From: Lysobacteraceae bacterium
Lineage (GTDB): Bacteria > Pseudomonadota > Gammaproteobacteria > Xanthomonadales > Xanthomonadaceae
Assembly: GCA_016789405.1 (NCBI GenBank)
Contig: JAEUPQ010000016.1
Span: forward strand, 32,239-96,238
Reading direction: 5' to 3'
DNA length: 64,000 bases
Made by a program: the position numbers and the translations under genes. Positions within the stretch are counted from its first letter, which is position 1. Each line of letters starts with the position of its first letter. Under the pieces are notes generated by a model, which worked only from the letters and a program-made list of their open reading frames with translations, was not told the DNA's origin and ran no database searches. Positions 8,030-17,167 of this stretch are shown here, piece by piece.

Positions 8030-9922
8030 TCAACGCATTCGGGGCGCCGGCGCGTCCGGCCCATCCATCCCCGGCGGCGGCGTCTGCTTCGGGCTTTGCT
8101 CCATCGCCTGCTGCTGGTTGATCGCGGCCACGGCATCGCTGCTCTGCGACAGCGGCTTGCCGATCAGTTGACCGACCTCGCCGACGGCGGTCCTCGCCCA
8201 TGGCGCAGACAGGTCGGCGGTATCGGTCATCGCGACCCGGTTGCCATCCGGCGTGAAGGCTGCGGCACCGACCGTCTGCAGGCCGCGCGCGCGGGCCTGC
8301 TCGACCAGTCCGCCGGCCAGTTGCCGGCTGATCTCGTCGGGTTCACGGCCGAGCGCCCTGTCGCGCTCGTGCACGACACGCAGCAGCGTGGCGTACATCG
8401 CGTGGTTCGCGTGCGCGGGGTCGTCGAGTTGCAGGGCGCCGGTACGCTCGGGCCTTGCCGCTTCCTGCGCGGGCCGGTCCTGCTCAGCGGCGCGGCCGTT
8501 GCCGCCTGGCGCCACCGGCACGTGCTGGTGATCGTGCTGTGCGTTGACGCTGCCATCCTGGGTGTGATGGAAGTTGCCCTGCGTCGTCGGCGTCTGGCTG
8601 GTGTCGTAGTAGGGCTGCGGCGTCGCCTTGTTGATCTGGATGTTGATGCCTTCCTGCTCCATCAGGTTTTCTTTCAACCCAATGCCGGCCATGTCGATCG
8701 TCAGCTTGTGGACGACACCCGGATGCTGCTGTGCATGCTGCCGCTCGGCCTGGATGATGGTCTCGATGGCGCCCGTGCCGTAGTAGTTCGTGTAGTCGAC
8801 CTTGCCGCTCTCGCCAAGGCGAACCGGGCGCTGTGCCGGCGGGGCGCTTGCGTCCGGGCGATTGAAGTAGTGCTGCCCCATCGCGGTGATGTTCGTCGGG
8901 GACTGCGAAAGCGTGTTGTCGGAGTTGAAGCTCAGGCCGGGGCGCGGGACTGTCACGCCAGCCGCATCCGGTACGACGAAATCCTCCACTCGCACGCGGA
9001 CTGTTTTCTTGAGCATGTCGTCGAGCGAGAACGCGGGATCGGCCTGCTGCCTTCTGCTCAACAGGGCATTCCAGCCTGCGATCTCGGCTTTCGCCTCATC
9101 GTCACGCCCCGCCTGGATATAGGCACGCACCGGCGCGGTGTAATCGTGGACGACGGGCGCGCTTGCAGCGACCTGACCGACTTGCTGGGCGAATGCGGCG
9201 CGGGCCTGCGCCTTCTCGGGGTGATTGAACCCATGCTGGATTTCATGCCCGATCACGAAGGTCAGGTCGTCGGCATTGAATCGTCCCTGGGGATTCGTCG
9301 GTGTTTTTGCCTGCAGGTTCAGTACAGGCAGGTTCATCGAATGGGTTCGGCCGCTGTATGTGCCGCCTGCCACGATGTTCGCCGGCACGAAATCGAAATT
9401 CTCCAGCAGCATGGCGCGAGGCGTTGCGCTCGGATCGCGCGTCGTCGCCGCCCTTTTCACCTGCTCGGCAAGGACAGGCGATTCATTGATCGTGTTCTGC
9501 AGGTTGTCGAGCATGTGCTGACTGACAGGATGTGTCGCTGGCGGCGTGCTGGCACCGGGCTGGGGCGGATCGGTGTAGGTTCGATTGCCGAACCTGACGG
9601 TCATTTCCTGGACCTGCAGAACCGCTTTCAGGTCGGTGCCTGCCGTCGTTCCACTGGGCTGGAACGCGCCGGCGGGGAGCGTCACCACGCCGGCCTGTAT
9701 CTGGTAATGCCCGACGAGATTCGGCGTGGCACTTCCTGCAGCGGGAAGCGCGAAGGCTTGCAGGTGCCCTGCTTGCGCTGCGTTGTTCAACTGGCGGAGC
9801 AGTTGAATGTCGGACGTGATCGCATTGCGCAACTGCGCTTGTTGATCGGCGGACACACCCGGCTGCTGGGCGAACTGGGTCAGCGCGGCTTCCAGCGCGA
9901 CGTTCGGTGCTGGCGAGGCCAT
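8030..9922 (-). CDS. candidate X-T4SS antibacterial effector with HEXXH metallopeptidase motif and XVIPCD
   Basis: A 630-aa protein with no signal peptide. Residues 220-234 contain HEIQH (226-230) in the context of a zinc metallopeptidase. The region around residues 500-600 (DDPAHANHAMY, DEISRQLAGGL, ARGLQTVGAAAF, then a Gln/Pro-rich tail) matches my recollection of the XVIPCD, the C-terminal signal that recruits Xanthomonadales toxins to the VirD4 coupling protein of the bacterial-killing type IV secretion system. The gene starts two bases after the stop of a lipoprotein gene that is likely its immunity protein. A peptidase-like activity against an envelope target is inferred from the motif and the lipoprotein partner. 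The secretion machinery itself is not in the window. Confidence 0.75.
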   Translation of the reverse strand: MASPAPNVALEAALTQFAQQPGVSADQQAQLRNAITSDIQLLRQLNNAAQAGHLQAFALPAAGSATPNLVGHYQIQAGVVTLPAGAFQPSGTTAGTDLKAVLQVQEMTVRFGNRTYTDPPQPGASTPPATHPVSQHMLDNLQNTINESPVLAEQVKRAATTRDPSATPRAMLLENFDFVPANIVAGGTYSGRTHSMNLPVLNLQAKTPTNPQGRFNADDLTFVIGHEIQHGFNHPEKAQARAAFAQQVGQVAASAPVVHDYTAPVRAYIQAGRDDEAKAEIAGWNALLSRRQQADPAFSLDDMLKKTVRVRVEDFVVPDAAGVTVPRPGLSFNSDNTLSQSPTNITAMGQHYFNRPDASAPPAQRPVRLGESGKVDYTNYYGTGAIETIIQAERQHAQQHPGVVHKLTIDMAGIGLKENLMEQEGINIQINKATPQPYYDTSQTPTTQGNFHHTQDGSVNAQHDHQHVPVAPGGNGRAAEQDRPAQEAARPERTGALQLDDPAHANHAMYATLLRVVHERDRALGREPDEISRQLAGGLVEQARARGLQTVGAAAFTPDGNRVAMTDTADLSAPWARTAVGEVGQLIGKPLSQSSDAVAAINQQQAMEQSPKQTPPPGMDGPDAPAPRMR

Positions 9923-9924
9923 GC

Positions 9925-10617
9925 TCAGCCTCCGTTCGCGCGATTCATCAGTTCGATGCGACGAACACAGGACGGGTTCGATTTGTCGTCGGCGCCTTTC
10001 ATGCCCGGCTTCAAAATGATGAACATGCGGTCCGTGGCGTAGCTCGCCGCCAGCAACCGACCCGAGGCATCATGGTCGAGCTTTTCAGGGTAGCCGGATG
10101 CCTTGAATGCTTCGCGATATGCTGCGAGCGTCATACCGCAGACGAGCGAAAAATCCGCGTACTCGTGGTCGTCCGCATGATCGAACTGCAGGTTGATGGC
10201 CGCCCATGGTGCAGAGGGAGAGTCCTGCCAAAGTTCCAGCGCATACGACCAGTGATCGTCGAGGGACACCGCTGCGGAAAATCCATTGTGGCGGGGTTCC
10301 ATTTCAGCTACGGGAACGTCCATCGCTTCGGCCAATGCGCCTAACGCGAGAGACTCGCCAGCATTCAATCGCTCGATCAGCTTCAGGAAGCGTTTTCCCG
10401 CATCTTCTGCAGCGATTGTTGCAGGCGTCGCGGTGTCAGGCGTGGTCATGACGGATTCCTTCACGGGCGTGGTGTGTGGCGCGTGCGCGCAGGCGGACAG
10501 ACTGATGGCGAGAGTCAAGAGTCCACCCCATCGCATGGGCCATGGGGCGGATGGCCCTGTCAGTGATCGTGTGCGCCCTGCGAGCGCCAGGCCTGCGGCA
10601 GTGGGGGTACGATGCAT
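9925..10617 (-). CDS. candidate X-T4SS immunity lipoprotein
   Basis: A 230-aa protein. ATG 10617 has AAGGA at good spacing; the alternative ATG 10536 (MRWGGLLTLA) gives a more usual short lipoprotein signal but has no ribosome-binding site. From either start the segment LAISLSAC is a clear lipobox, so the protein should be anchored in the envelope. The mature part carries no enzyme motif that I recognise, with a Cys pair (LVCGMT and PSCVRR). Its stop lies two bases before the effector start, so the pair is co-translated. Immunity proteins of X-T4SS effectors are typically lipoproteins encoded just upstream of their effector, which is the arrangement here. Confidence 0.68.
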   Translation of the reverse strand: MHRTPTAAGLALAGRTRSLTGPSAPWPMRWGGLLTLAISLSACAHAPHTTPVKESVMTTPDTATPATIAAEDAGKRFLKLIERLNAGESLALGALAEAMDVPVAEMEPRHNGFSAAVSLDDHWSYALELWQDSPSAPWAAINLQFDHADDHEYADFSLVCGMTLAAYREAFKASGYPEKLDHDASGRLLAASYATDRMFIILKPGMKGADDKSNPSCVRRIELMNRANGG

Positions 10618-10762
10618 CGCGCGATCCTTGGCTTCGTGGGCGACCCGGCGCGTTCAGGATGGAGCGCCGCACCGGCGCGGCCATTCTAGCGGCGCGGCAC
10701 CGGTTCGATGAGCAGCGTGACGCAAGCCATTCGCCGATGTGCCCATACGCATCCGTTCGAGT

Positions 10763-11254
10763 TCATTTCCCGGATGATGCGGCGGGCTTCTCGTACACCG
10801 CATGCTCCAGCTGCATCCAGTTCGCATCGGCCTTGCGGATGAAACCGGGGCGATCCTGGTTCCATGTGTTCTGCACGGGCTTGCTGTAGTTGAGGTACAG
10901 GCGGCCATCGACGATGGCGAAGGCGTCAGGGTCGGTGCCGACCTTGTAGCCCTGCGCGGTGCCGTAGGCGCAGAAGCCGCCGTAGCGCGGGGCGTAGCGT
11001 TCGGGATCGGCGGCGAAGCGGTCGCGGTTGGCGACGCTGGCGAAGCGCCAGGTGGCGCCGTTCCATACATGGGTGATGTCGGCCTTGCCGCGCACCGCCT
11101 TCGACTCGGTGTGGTACGCCACCGGGTCGTAGCCGCGAATCGCGCCGTCGGCGGTGGCGAAGACTTCGTCGGCGGCATTGGCGGAACTGCAGCCGGCCAG
11201 CGACGCGAACGCGGCGACGGCCATGAGCAGGGACAGCATGAGGGTGCGGAACAT
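10763..11254 (-). CDS. YHS domain lipoprotein
   Basis: A 163-aa lipoprotein. Start ATG 11254 is preceded by AGGAG at eight bases. The signal ends in the lipobox SLAGC (Cys22). Residues 41-95 form a YHS domain (GYDPVAYH, later WRFASVANRDRFAADPERY and YGGFC), a small fold found in metal-related and redox proteins. The His and Cys positions suggest metal binding, but no ligand is proven. It lies downstream of the PD40 and NTF2-like genes on the same strand, separated by about 135 bp with a possible hairpin between. Confidence 0.8.
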   Translation of the reverse strand: MFRTLMLSLLMAVAAFASLAGCSSANAADEVFATADGAIRGYDPVAYHTESKAVRGKADITHVWNGATWRFASVANRDRFAADPERYAPRYGGFCAYGTAQGYKVGTDPDAFAIVDGRLYLNYSKPVQNTWNQDRPGFIRKADANWMQLEHAVYEKPAASSGK

Positions 11255-11328
11255 CGGGGGGCTCCTGTCGGTGGGTGTGATGACAGGAGGCGGGCATGGC
11301 GGGAATGGTTGCGCGGGCGGCTCGCATG

Positions 11329-11349
11329 CGCCCCTTTTCAGAAGGGGCG
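11329..11349. terminator. possible weak terminator hairpin
   Basis: An 8-bp G+C-rich stem (11329-11336 with 11342-11349) around a 5-nt loop, between the PD40 lipoprotein gene and the YHS gene. No T run follows on either strand, so attenuation rather than full termination is possible. Confidence 0.35.
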
Positions 11350-11390
11350 AGTCATTCTTGTTCGCAGCCGTGGCCTGAACGAGTTCCCGA

Positions 11391-12446
11391 TCAGGCGCGA
11401 CACGCCGGCATGACGGCGGCGCGATCGATGGCACGCTGCACCATGCCGGCGGAGGCGACGTAAAGGTTGGACTGGCCGTTGAGCAGCGTGCGCGCCTCGC
11501 CCGAAGACTCGGCGCTGCGCATGCTCGCGAAGATCAGGCTTCGGCCATCCGCGGAGAATGCGGGCGTGAAATCCATGCCGCGCGCGCTGATCGGCGGCGG
11601 CAGGCGCACAGCGGCGGACCAGCCGGCCAGCGTGCGGCATGCGGCGAACAGATCCAGTTCGGAAGCATCGTCGCGCAGGCTCCAGAACACGGCGAGCCTG
11701 CCGTCCGGCGACAGTGTGAAGTCGCCCTGGATCGTGCCGTCGTTGAAGGGTGCGCCCATCGGTACGGGCGCATCGAAACCCGTGCCGTTCACACGTGCGC
11801 GGTAGATCGCGAGCTTCGCCGGCCCGGACTTGCGCGAGCTGTTGAAGTACAGCCAGCCATCGTGCAGTTCGGGACCGAGTTCCTGCCCGTCGCTGGCGAG
11901 CATCGGCAGGTGTTCGGGCGTACCGAAGCGCTGGCCGTCGAACGCGACGCGCCAGAGGTCGAGCGTGGCGTTCGGCGCATCGCCCGAGACCGGGCGATTC
12001 GACGCGAAGTACAGCGTGCGGCCATCGGGCGTCAGCCAGGGATCGGAGTCGCGGTAGCGCGGATCGGAAAACGGCACTTCGCTCGGCTCGCTCCAGCCTT
12101 CGCCTCGTCGCCGCGCGAGCCAGATGCGGCTGTTCTCGAAATCGGCGTCCGAGCGTGCGAAGACCATGTGTGCCTGCGCGGCGTCCGTACTGAGGTTGTA
12201 GTCGTTGCGCAGGCCGGACAGCCAGCCTTCGCCGGCGAGTCGCACTTCGCCGGCGGCCGGCACGGGCAGTGGATGCCCCGGCGGCGTTGCCGCCTTGCCG
12301 GCATCATGCACGGACGCTGCGGCAGGCGAGACCGGTGATGGGTGGTCGGACATGCAGGCCGAAACCCACACGCAGGACAGCACGAGGCACGCACGCTTCA
12401 ACGCCTGCGGCATGCGGGAACGGTGGGCGGAACGAAGACGGCTCAT
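11391..12446 (-). CDS. PD40/WD40-like beta-propeller lipoprotein
   Basis: A 351-aa protein. Start ATG 12446 is preceded by GGGAGG at seven bases and overlaps the upstream stop (ATGA). The N-terminal signal ends in VSAC (Cys31), so it is a lipoprotein. The mature protein has repeated TolB/PD40-type blades, for example DSDPWLTPDGRTLYFASN, LGPELHDGWLYFNSS, GDFTLSPDGRLAVFWS and FTPAFSADGRSLIFAS, as expected for a six-bladed propeller. Such proteins usually bind peptides or other envelope proteins. It is co-transcribed with the NTF2-like gene and lies divergent from the two-component system. Its ligand is unknown. Confidence 0.75.
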   Translation of the reverse strand: MSRLRSAHRSRMPQALKRACLVLSCVWVSACMSDHPSPVSPAAASVHDAGKAATPPGHPLPVPAAGEVRLAGEGWLSGLRNDYNLSTDAAQAHMVFARSDADFENSRIWLARRRGEGWSEPSEVPFSDPRYRDSDPWLTPDGRTLYFASNRPVSGDAPNATLDLWRVAFDGQRFGTPEHLPMLASDGQELGPELHDGWLYFNSSRKSGPAKLAIYRARVNGTGFDAPVPMGAPFNDGTIQGDFTLSPDGRLAVFWSLRDDASELDLFAACRTLAGWSAAVRLPPPISARGMDFTPAFSADGRSLIFASMRSAESSGEARTLLNGQSNLYVASAGMVQRAIDRAAVMPACRA

Positions 12447-12931
12447 CGGCGGCCTCCCTGCCTGCGACGCGCGGGCTTGCTGTACCACAGGGCATTGACG
12501 ATGACCCAGCGTCCGGCGAATTCGCCCATGTGGAAATGATCGACGAACCATGGGGTTTCGAGGCGCACCGACGCGACGTTGCCGACGACATCGAGCACGC
12601 GGCATTCGCGATCCCATTGCGGCTTCGGCGTCTTCAGGGCACCGCCCCGGGTCAGTTCGACCAGTTCGTCCTTCGACATGCGGCGCAGGCCGAGGCGCTC
12701 GTCCGGCTGTTCGCCGACGACGGCGCGCTTGGCGAGATCGGGATGCAGGGCGCGCGCGACACGCACGGGATCGGCTTCGAGCTGGCCGTCGACATAATCG
12801 AAGCAGGTCGCTTCGATCGCGGCACGCACCTGCGGATCGATGCCCGACGCTGCCACGTCCTGCGCGGCACTGGCCTGCCCGACCCACCACGCAGCGCCCG
12901 CCACCACCAGCACACCCGACCACCACCTCAT
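12443..12931 (-). CDS. secreted NTF2-like (putative lumazine-binding) protein
   Basis: A 162-aa protein starting at ATG 12931, with GGGAG six bases upstream. A signal peptide (MRWWSGVLVV to about QASAAQ) is followed by a small alpha+beta domain of the SnoaL/Lumazine_bd_2 type: FDYVDGQLEADPVRVARALHP, LRRMSKDELVELT and a final beta segment around WVIVNALWYSKP. These scaffold proteins often bind small molecules or catalyse isomerisation, and the function cannot be read from the fold. The stop overlaps the start of the PD40 lipoprotein gene (ATGA), so the two are translated together. Confidence 0.72.
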   Translation of the reverse strand: MRWWSGVLVVAGAAWWVGQASAAQDVAASGIDPQVRAAIEATCFDYVDGQLEADPVRVARALHPDLAKRAVVGEQPDERLGLRRMSKDELVELTRGGALKTPKPQWDRECRVLDVVGNVASVRLETPWFVDHFHMGEFAGRWVIVNALWYSKPARRRQGGRR

Positions 12932-13139
12932 GCCGACTCCCGTCATTGCCTTGCGTTGCGGGCATTGGATACGGACCGACGTCGACTGTCTGCGGGCAAT
13001 GCGACGAAGTGTTTCCCGAACGCGACGAAGCGTTGGCGGCAGCCACCGACACCATGCGGGTGACGAAAGAAGGGTGCATGCACCAGCGGCAATCGCGCAT
13101 AGTGGCCGGCCAGCACGAAGACCATCGACGACCATCCGC

Positions 13140-14219
13140 ATGCGCGCCCCTGCCTCGCCCCGTGTCCGATTCGACGCATCCAAGCACCTGTTCTGGATGC
13201 TGCAGCTTGTCGGCTGGGCCGCCTATTTCGTCCTGCACTTCTCCGCTGGCATGGGCGACGGCCGGCCGTTCGCCTACATCGGGGCATCGCTGGCGGTGAC
13301 CGCCTGCGGTTTCGTGGTGACCAGCCTGCTGCGCCATGGCTACCGCCATGCCTGGCGACAATCGACGCCACGGATGATCGCGATCGCGCTGGGCTGGCTG
13401 GTGGTGGCGAGCATCGTGCAGATGCGCCTGCACATCCACTTCACCTTCCCCTACTGCGACGAGTGCAACATCGATACGCCCTTCGGCTATCTCTGGTACT
13501 TCGTCGCCACCTTCCACCTGCTGCTGTCGTGGACCGGCCTGTATTTCGGCATCAAGTTCGCGATATCGCTGCAACGGCAGAAGGAGGTCGCGCTGGAGGC
13601 ACGCAATGCGGCGCACGCCGCACAGATCCGCATGCTGCGCTACCAGCTCAACCCGCACTTCCTGTTCAACACGCTCAACTCGATCTCGACGCTGGTCCTG
13701 GACGGGCAGCGGGAAACCGCGTACCGCATGGTGTCGGGTCTCGCAGCGTTCCTGCGCCATTCGCTGGATGCCGACCCGGAGCACCACGTGACGCTGGCCG
13801 AGGAAGTCGAGGCGATGGCGCGGTACCTCGACATCGAACAGACCCGCTTCGCCGAGCGCCTGCGCGTGCATGTCGACGTCGCGCCCGAAGCCGCGAAGGC
13901 ACGGGTGCCGAACCTGATCCTGCAGCCGCTCATCGAGAACGCGATCAAGCATGCCGTGAGCCTGCGCGAGGACGGCGGCCGCATCACGCTGACCGCGCGC
14001 CGCACCGGCGAATGGCTGGACCTGCACCTGCGCGACGACGGCCCCGGCTTCGCGGATGTCGATCCGGCGAAGACCGACACGCCCTGCGTGGGACTGCCCA
14101 ACACGCTGGAACGGCTGCGCCTGCTCTACGGCGAACGCTGTCGCTTCGACGTGCGCAACGTCGAGCCGCATGGCGCGGATGTCCATGTGCGGATTCCCTT
14201 CATCGACGACGCTGCATGA
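13140..14219 (+). CDS. LytS-type sensor histidine kinase
   Basis: A 359-aa membrane histidine kinase of the HPK7/8 (His_kinase, LytS/AlgZ-like) group. Start ATG 13140 (MRAPASPRV) is preferred because the protein similarity begins there; the ribosome-binding site is weak. Residues 15-145 contain four likely transmembrane helices. The phosphoacceptor is His173 in QLNPHFLFNTLNSI, followed by the N box (PLIENAIKHA) and the ATP-binding G boxes (DDGPGF and GLPNTLERL). There is no large sensor domain, so the membrane part probably senses the signal. The gene overlaps the response regulator gene by four bases (ATGA). It diverges from the NTF2/PD40 lipoprotein genes, which are candidate targets by position only. 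Confidence 0.88.
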   Translation: MRAPASPRVRFDASKHLFWMLQLVGWAAYFVLHFSAGMGDGRPFAYIGASLAVTACGFVVTSLLRHGYRHAWRQSTPRMIAIALGWLVVASIVQMRLHIHFTFPYCDECNIDTPFGYLWYFVATFHLLLSWTGLYFGIKFAISLQRQKEVALEARNAAHAAQIRMLRYQLNPHFLFNTLNSISTLVLDGQRETAYRMVSGLAAFLRHSLDADPEHHVTLAEEVEAMARYLDIEQTRFAERLRVHVDVAPEAAKARVPNLILQPLIENAIKHAVSLREDGGRITLTARRTGEWLDLHLRDDGPGFADVDPAKTDTPCVGLPNTLERLRLLYGERCRFDVRNVEPHGADVHVRIPFIDDAA

Positions 14220-15013
14220 CCGCGATCCGCACCCTCATCGTCGATGACGAGCCGTTGGCGCGGCGCGGGATGGAGCTGCGCCTCTCGCGTCACGCCGACA
14301 TCGCGATCGTCGGCCAGGCCGGCAACGGCCGCGAGGCGCTGCAGGCCATCCCGACGCTGCGTCCGCAGCTGATGTTCCTCGACGTGCAGATGCCCGGCAT
14401 CGACGGCCTGCAGTTGCTCCGGCAACTGCCGGTGTCGCAGATGCCGCTGACCATCTTCGTGACCGCCTACGACCGCCATGCGATCGCCGCGTTCGAAGCG
14501 AACGCGCTGGACTACCTGCTGAAACCGGTGGAAGACCACCGGCTCGACGGCGCGCTGCAGCGTGCCCGCGAGCGCATCGCCGCCTCGCGCAAAGAGACGC
14601 ATCATGCGCGCCTGCTCGGGCTGATCGCATCGCTGCCGGCCGCGCAGCAGCGCCAGTGGCAGGCGGTGATCGATGGCGACGACATCGGCGTCGATCGCAC
14701 GCTGACCTTCCGCGACGGCCATCGTCTGCTGCGCATCGAGGTCGATGCGATCCGCTGGATCGACGCCGCCGGCGACTACATGTGCATCCACACCGATGCC
14801 GCGAACCACATCGTCCGTGGCACGATGCGCGAATTCGAGCAGCGCCTCGCCGCGTGGAATTTCGTCCGCATCCACCGCTCCACGATCGTGCATCCCAGGT
14901 GGATCCGCGAACTGCGGCCCCACGTGAACGGCGAATACTTCGTCATCCTCGACTCGGGGCACGCGCTCAAGCTGTCGCGGGGCTATCGCGCGCAGTTGCG
15001 GAAGTTGATGTAG
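14216..15013 (+). CDS. LytTR-family response regulator
   Basis: A 265-aa response regulator paired with the kinase upstream. The receiver domain (residues 1-120) has the acidic pair Asp10/Asp11, the phosphoacceptor Asp56 in LFLDVQMPG, and Lys103 in LLKPVE. The C-terminal half (about 155-265) is a LytTR DNA-binding domain (IRWIDAAGDYMCIHT, FVRIHRSTIVH and LSRGYR). It belongs to the AlgR/LytR/YehT class, which binds direct repeats in target promoters. No target site was identified in the window. Confidence 0.9.
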   Translation: MTAIRTLIVDDEPLARRGMELRLSRHADIAIVGQAGNGREALQAIPTLRPQLMFLDVQMPGIDGLQLLRQLPVSQMPLTIFVTAYDRHAIAAFEANALDYLLKPVEDHRLDGALQRARERIAASRKETHHARLLGLIASLPAAQQRQWQAVIDGDDIGVDRTLTFRDGHRLLRIEVDAIRWIDAAGDYMCIHTDAANHIVRGTMREFEQRLAAWNFVRIHRSTIVHPRWIRELRPHVNGEYFVILDSGHALKLSRGYRAQLRKLM

Positions 15014-15099
15014 CCCACGGACATGCCGCTCGCATCGGCAGCCCAGGCATTGCGCCCGTGAACGCTGCGGCACTGGGGCGATGCTGCTGCCGCGCTCCC

Positions 15100-16293
15100 T
15101 CAGGTCGACAGGTCGGTGTCGTCCCACTCGACGCCGGGCGACAGCGCCCAGGTGAGCGCATGGCGGCGTTCGTGGGTGGCGCCGCCATCGCGCACGGGGT
15201 GGAACTGCGGCGGCAGGGTCTCGCCGCCGACCTGGGCGCTGCGCACGGCGTTGTGGGCGCAGTAGTAGATGTCTTCGAGGCGCGCGATCTCGTCCACCGG
15301 ACGCAGCGCGTGGTCGGCGACAAAGCCGGCGACGGTCGCGTCGAGGTTGGGCAGGAAGTCGAACAGCATGCGTTCGATCACGTCCTTCGGCAGTTGGCCC
15401 TGGAAGAACGGCGGTTCGGGCTCGAAGCCGAACATCCACGCGAGCGCCCACATGTTCTCCAGGCGCCAGCCGATGCTGCCGGCATGTTCTTCGCGCGCCT
15501 TCTCGCGCGGAAGATCGAGCACCTCGGCCTCGTCGGCGGTGAGATGGTCGCGCACGGCATTGCGGGCGATGAACGCCTGCAGGCGCTCGCTGGTCGCGAC
15601 CTCTTCCGATGTGCACGCCCAGAGGAACAGCGCGTTCAGCGCGAGCAGGCGTGCGGCGATCTCGTCGGCGGGGCGCAGGCGATCGGCGTGGTCTTCGCTT
15701 CGATGCAGGGGCAGCCATCGCGCGCAGAGGAAGCCGCGTTCGGCGAGCAGTCGGTAGTGGTGTTCGCGCTGCGCGACACGTGCGGGGTCGCAGCCGTCGG
15801 TGGGCGCTTCGTGGCGGAAGGCCTCGGGATCGATCTCGCGCGCGGGGGGCAGTTCCGGCGGTGTCTCGCCATCGTCCACCGCCATCGGCCCGACCAGGAA
15901 ACGGCCGTCGGGCAACAGGATGCTGTTGAACGCGAACATGAACCCGTCGAAGCGCGCGATGAGCGACATCAGCGACGCGAACGTCGGCGATTCGGTGGAG
16001 ACCGGATGCGGCAGCGAGACACCGATCGCGGCACGGGTACGCGCGATGCGTTGCAGGGCTTCGGTGCGGGCTTCGTCGCTGCCCGGCGCCTGCGCGACGT
16101 AGCCGCGGAAACCCTGCAGGTGTCCTGCGAGATCGGGATGGCGCAGGTGCAGGCGGACGGGACCTTCGCCCGCGTCGTACTCGAACCAGGTCGGCGCGCG
16201 GAACAGTCCGCCGTCGGAGGTGCCTGTCGGAAAGACGGTCTTGAACGGCAGTTTGTCGAGCGGGAAGTACAGCGCGCAGGCTTCGATGGTCAT
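15100..16293 (-). CDS. DUF4272 domain protein
   Basis: A 397-aa cytoplasmic protein starting MTIEACALYF at ATG 16293. There is no signal peptide or membrane helix. The C-terminal half (from about residue 190, RWLPLHRSEDHADRLRPADE, then LLALNALFLWA) matches the DUF4272 pattern, a domain of unknown function found widely in Gram-negative bacteria. The N-terminal half is a separate alpha/beta region with no name that I know. It converges on the response regulator gene with 86 bp between, and the membrane protein gene upstream is on the same strand. Confidence 0.65.
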   Translation of the reverse strand: MTIEACALYFPLDKLPFKTVFPTGTSDGGLFRAPTWFEYDAGEGPVRLHLRHPDLAGHLQGFRGYVAQAPGSDEARTEALQRIARTRAAIGVSLPHPVSTESPTFASLMSLIARFDGFMFAFNSILLPDGRFLVGPMAVDDGETPPELPPAREIDPEAFRHEAPTDGCDPARVAQREHHYRLLAERGFLCARWLPLHRSEDHADRLRPADEIAARLLALNALFLWACTSEEVATSERLQAFIARNAVRDHLTADEAEVLDLPREKAREEHAGSIGWRLENMWALAWMFGFEPEPPFFQGQLPKDVIERMLFDFLPNLDATVAGFVADHALRPVDEIARLEDIYYCAHNAVRSAQVGGETLPPQFHPVRDGGATHERRHALTWALSPGVEWDDTDLST

Positions 16294-16357
16294 GCGGGGA
16301 CGTGGCGATCGGCGATCCCGGAACCCTAGCACGCGAAGGACGTTCGCGAGGTGGCGA

Positions 16358-16927
16358 TCAGCCCTGCCCTGCCGCCTTCGCCGCGCGCTGGAACGCCCAG
16401 GCCGACGCGAGCCATGCGGCAACGAACACGATCCCGCTCACGGCCGCTTCCATCGAGCCGATGGCCAGGCCGTACGCGCCGGTGAGCGCATGCGCGATGG
16501 CCGTGGCGACCATCGCGCGGACCATGCCCGCTGCACGCAGGCGCGCGACCGCGGCGCCGATGATGGCGACCGCAAGCACGCCGACGTAGACGAGATTCTC
16601 GAGATTGTCCTCGCTGCCGATGATGCCGACGGCAAGGTTGATCCACACCAGCAGGAAGCCTGTACCGACAGCGATGGCCGCCGCGAAGCGGTAGGCGTTG
16701 CTGCGCGAGGCGCGCACCGCGATCTCGCAGGCGATGCAGCCGGTCGCGAGCATGGCGCCGAAGACGAGGAAGTCGAAACCGGTCCAGTTCACCTCGGAGG
16801 TGAACTGCATGGCGATCCACGGCAACAGCAACAGGATGCCCGCACCACCCCAGACCACGGCACGCCAGGCCTTGTCCGGCAGCGGCACACGCGAATGTCC
16901 GTCACCTGCATGTCCCGTCCCCGTCAT
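16358..16927 (-). CDS. inner membrane protein of unknown function
   Basis: A 189-aa protein with about five transmembrane helices (AVVWGGAGILLLLPWIAM, FLVFGAMLATGCIA, AAAIAVGTGFLLVW, GVLAVAIIGAAVA and GIVFVAAWLASAWAF). Start ATG 16927 follows GGGGGAG at six bases. The N-terminus is hydrophilic and Gly/His rich (MTGTGHAGDGH), and the loop GIIGSEDNLEN between helices is acidic. I do not recognise the family beyond a small bacterial membrane protein. Confidence 0.65.
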   Translation of the reverse strand: MTGTGHAGDGHSRVPLPDKAWRAVVWGGAGILLLLPWIAMQFTSEVNWTGFDFLVFGAMLATGCIACEIAVRASRSNAYRFAAAIAVGTGFLLVWINLAVGIIGSEDNLENLVYVGVLAVAIIGAAVARLRAAGMVRAMVATAIAHALTGAYGLAIGSMEAAVSGIVFVAAWLASAWAFQRAAKAAGQG

Positions 16928-17167
16928 GATCGTCTCCCCCGTCGCTTGAGGCGGGCAGACTCACCCGCTGCGATGGTACCGGGATGAGCCATCGGTGAAG
17001 CGAAGGTGAAGTCGACGCATGGCCGACACGAAGGAAGATGCGTCGGGCGATGCGTTGGCATTCCCGCCAAGCGCCGTCCCGGCACCGGGACAGCATGTCA
17101 CCCGTGCACGTCGCCAGTACCGCGAGGCCGACCACAACCGGTCGACCCGCACGCCGCAGGCCAGCCG

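Noticed and set aside
8030..10617. Type VI secretion effector
   Set aside because: No VgrG, PAAR, Hcp or MIX-type marker is seen, while the C-terminal region matches the type IV effector domain XVIPCD better.
11391..14186. A 931-codon minus-strand open frame covering the kinase gene region
   Set aside because: Only its 3' part (11391-12446) is a real protein. The rest is antisense to the kinase gene, with no recognisable protein and low-complexity Arg/His-rich translation; it is open because of the high G+C content.
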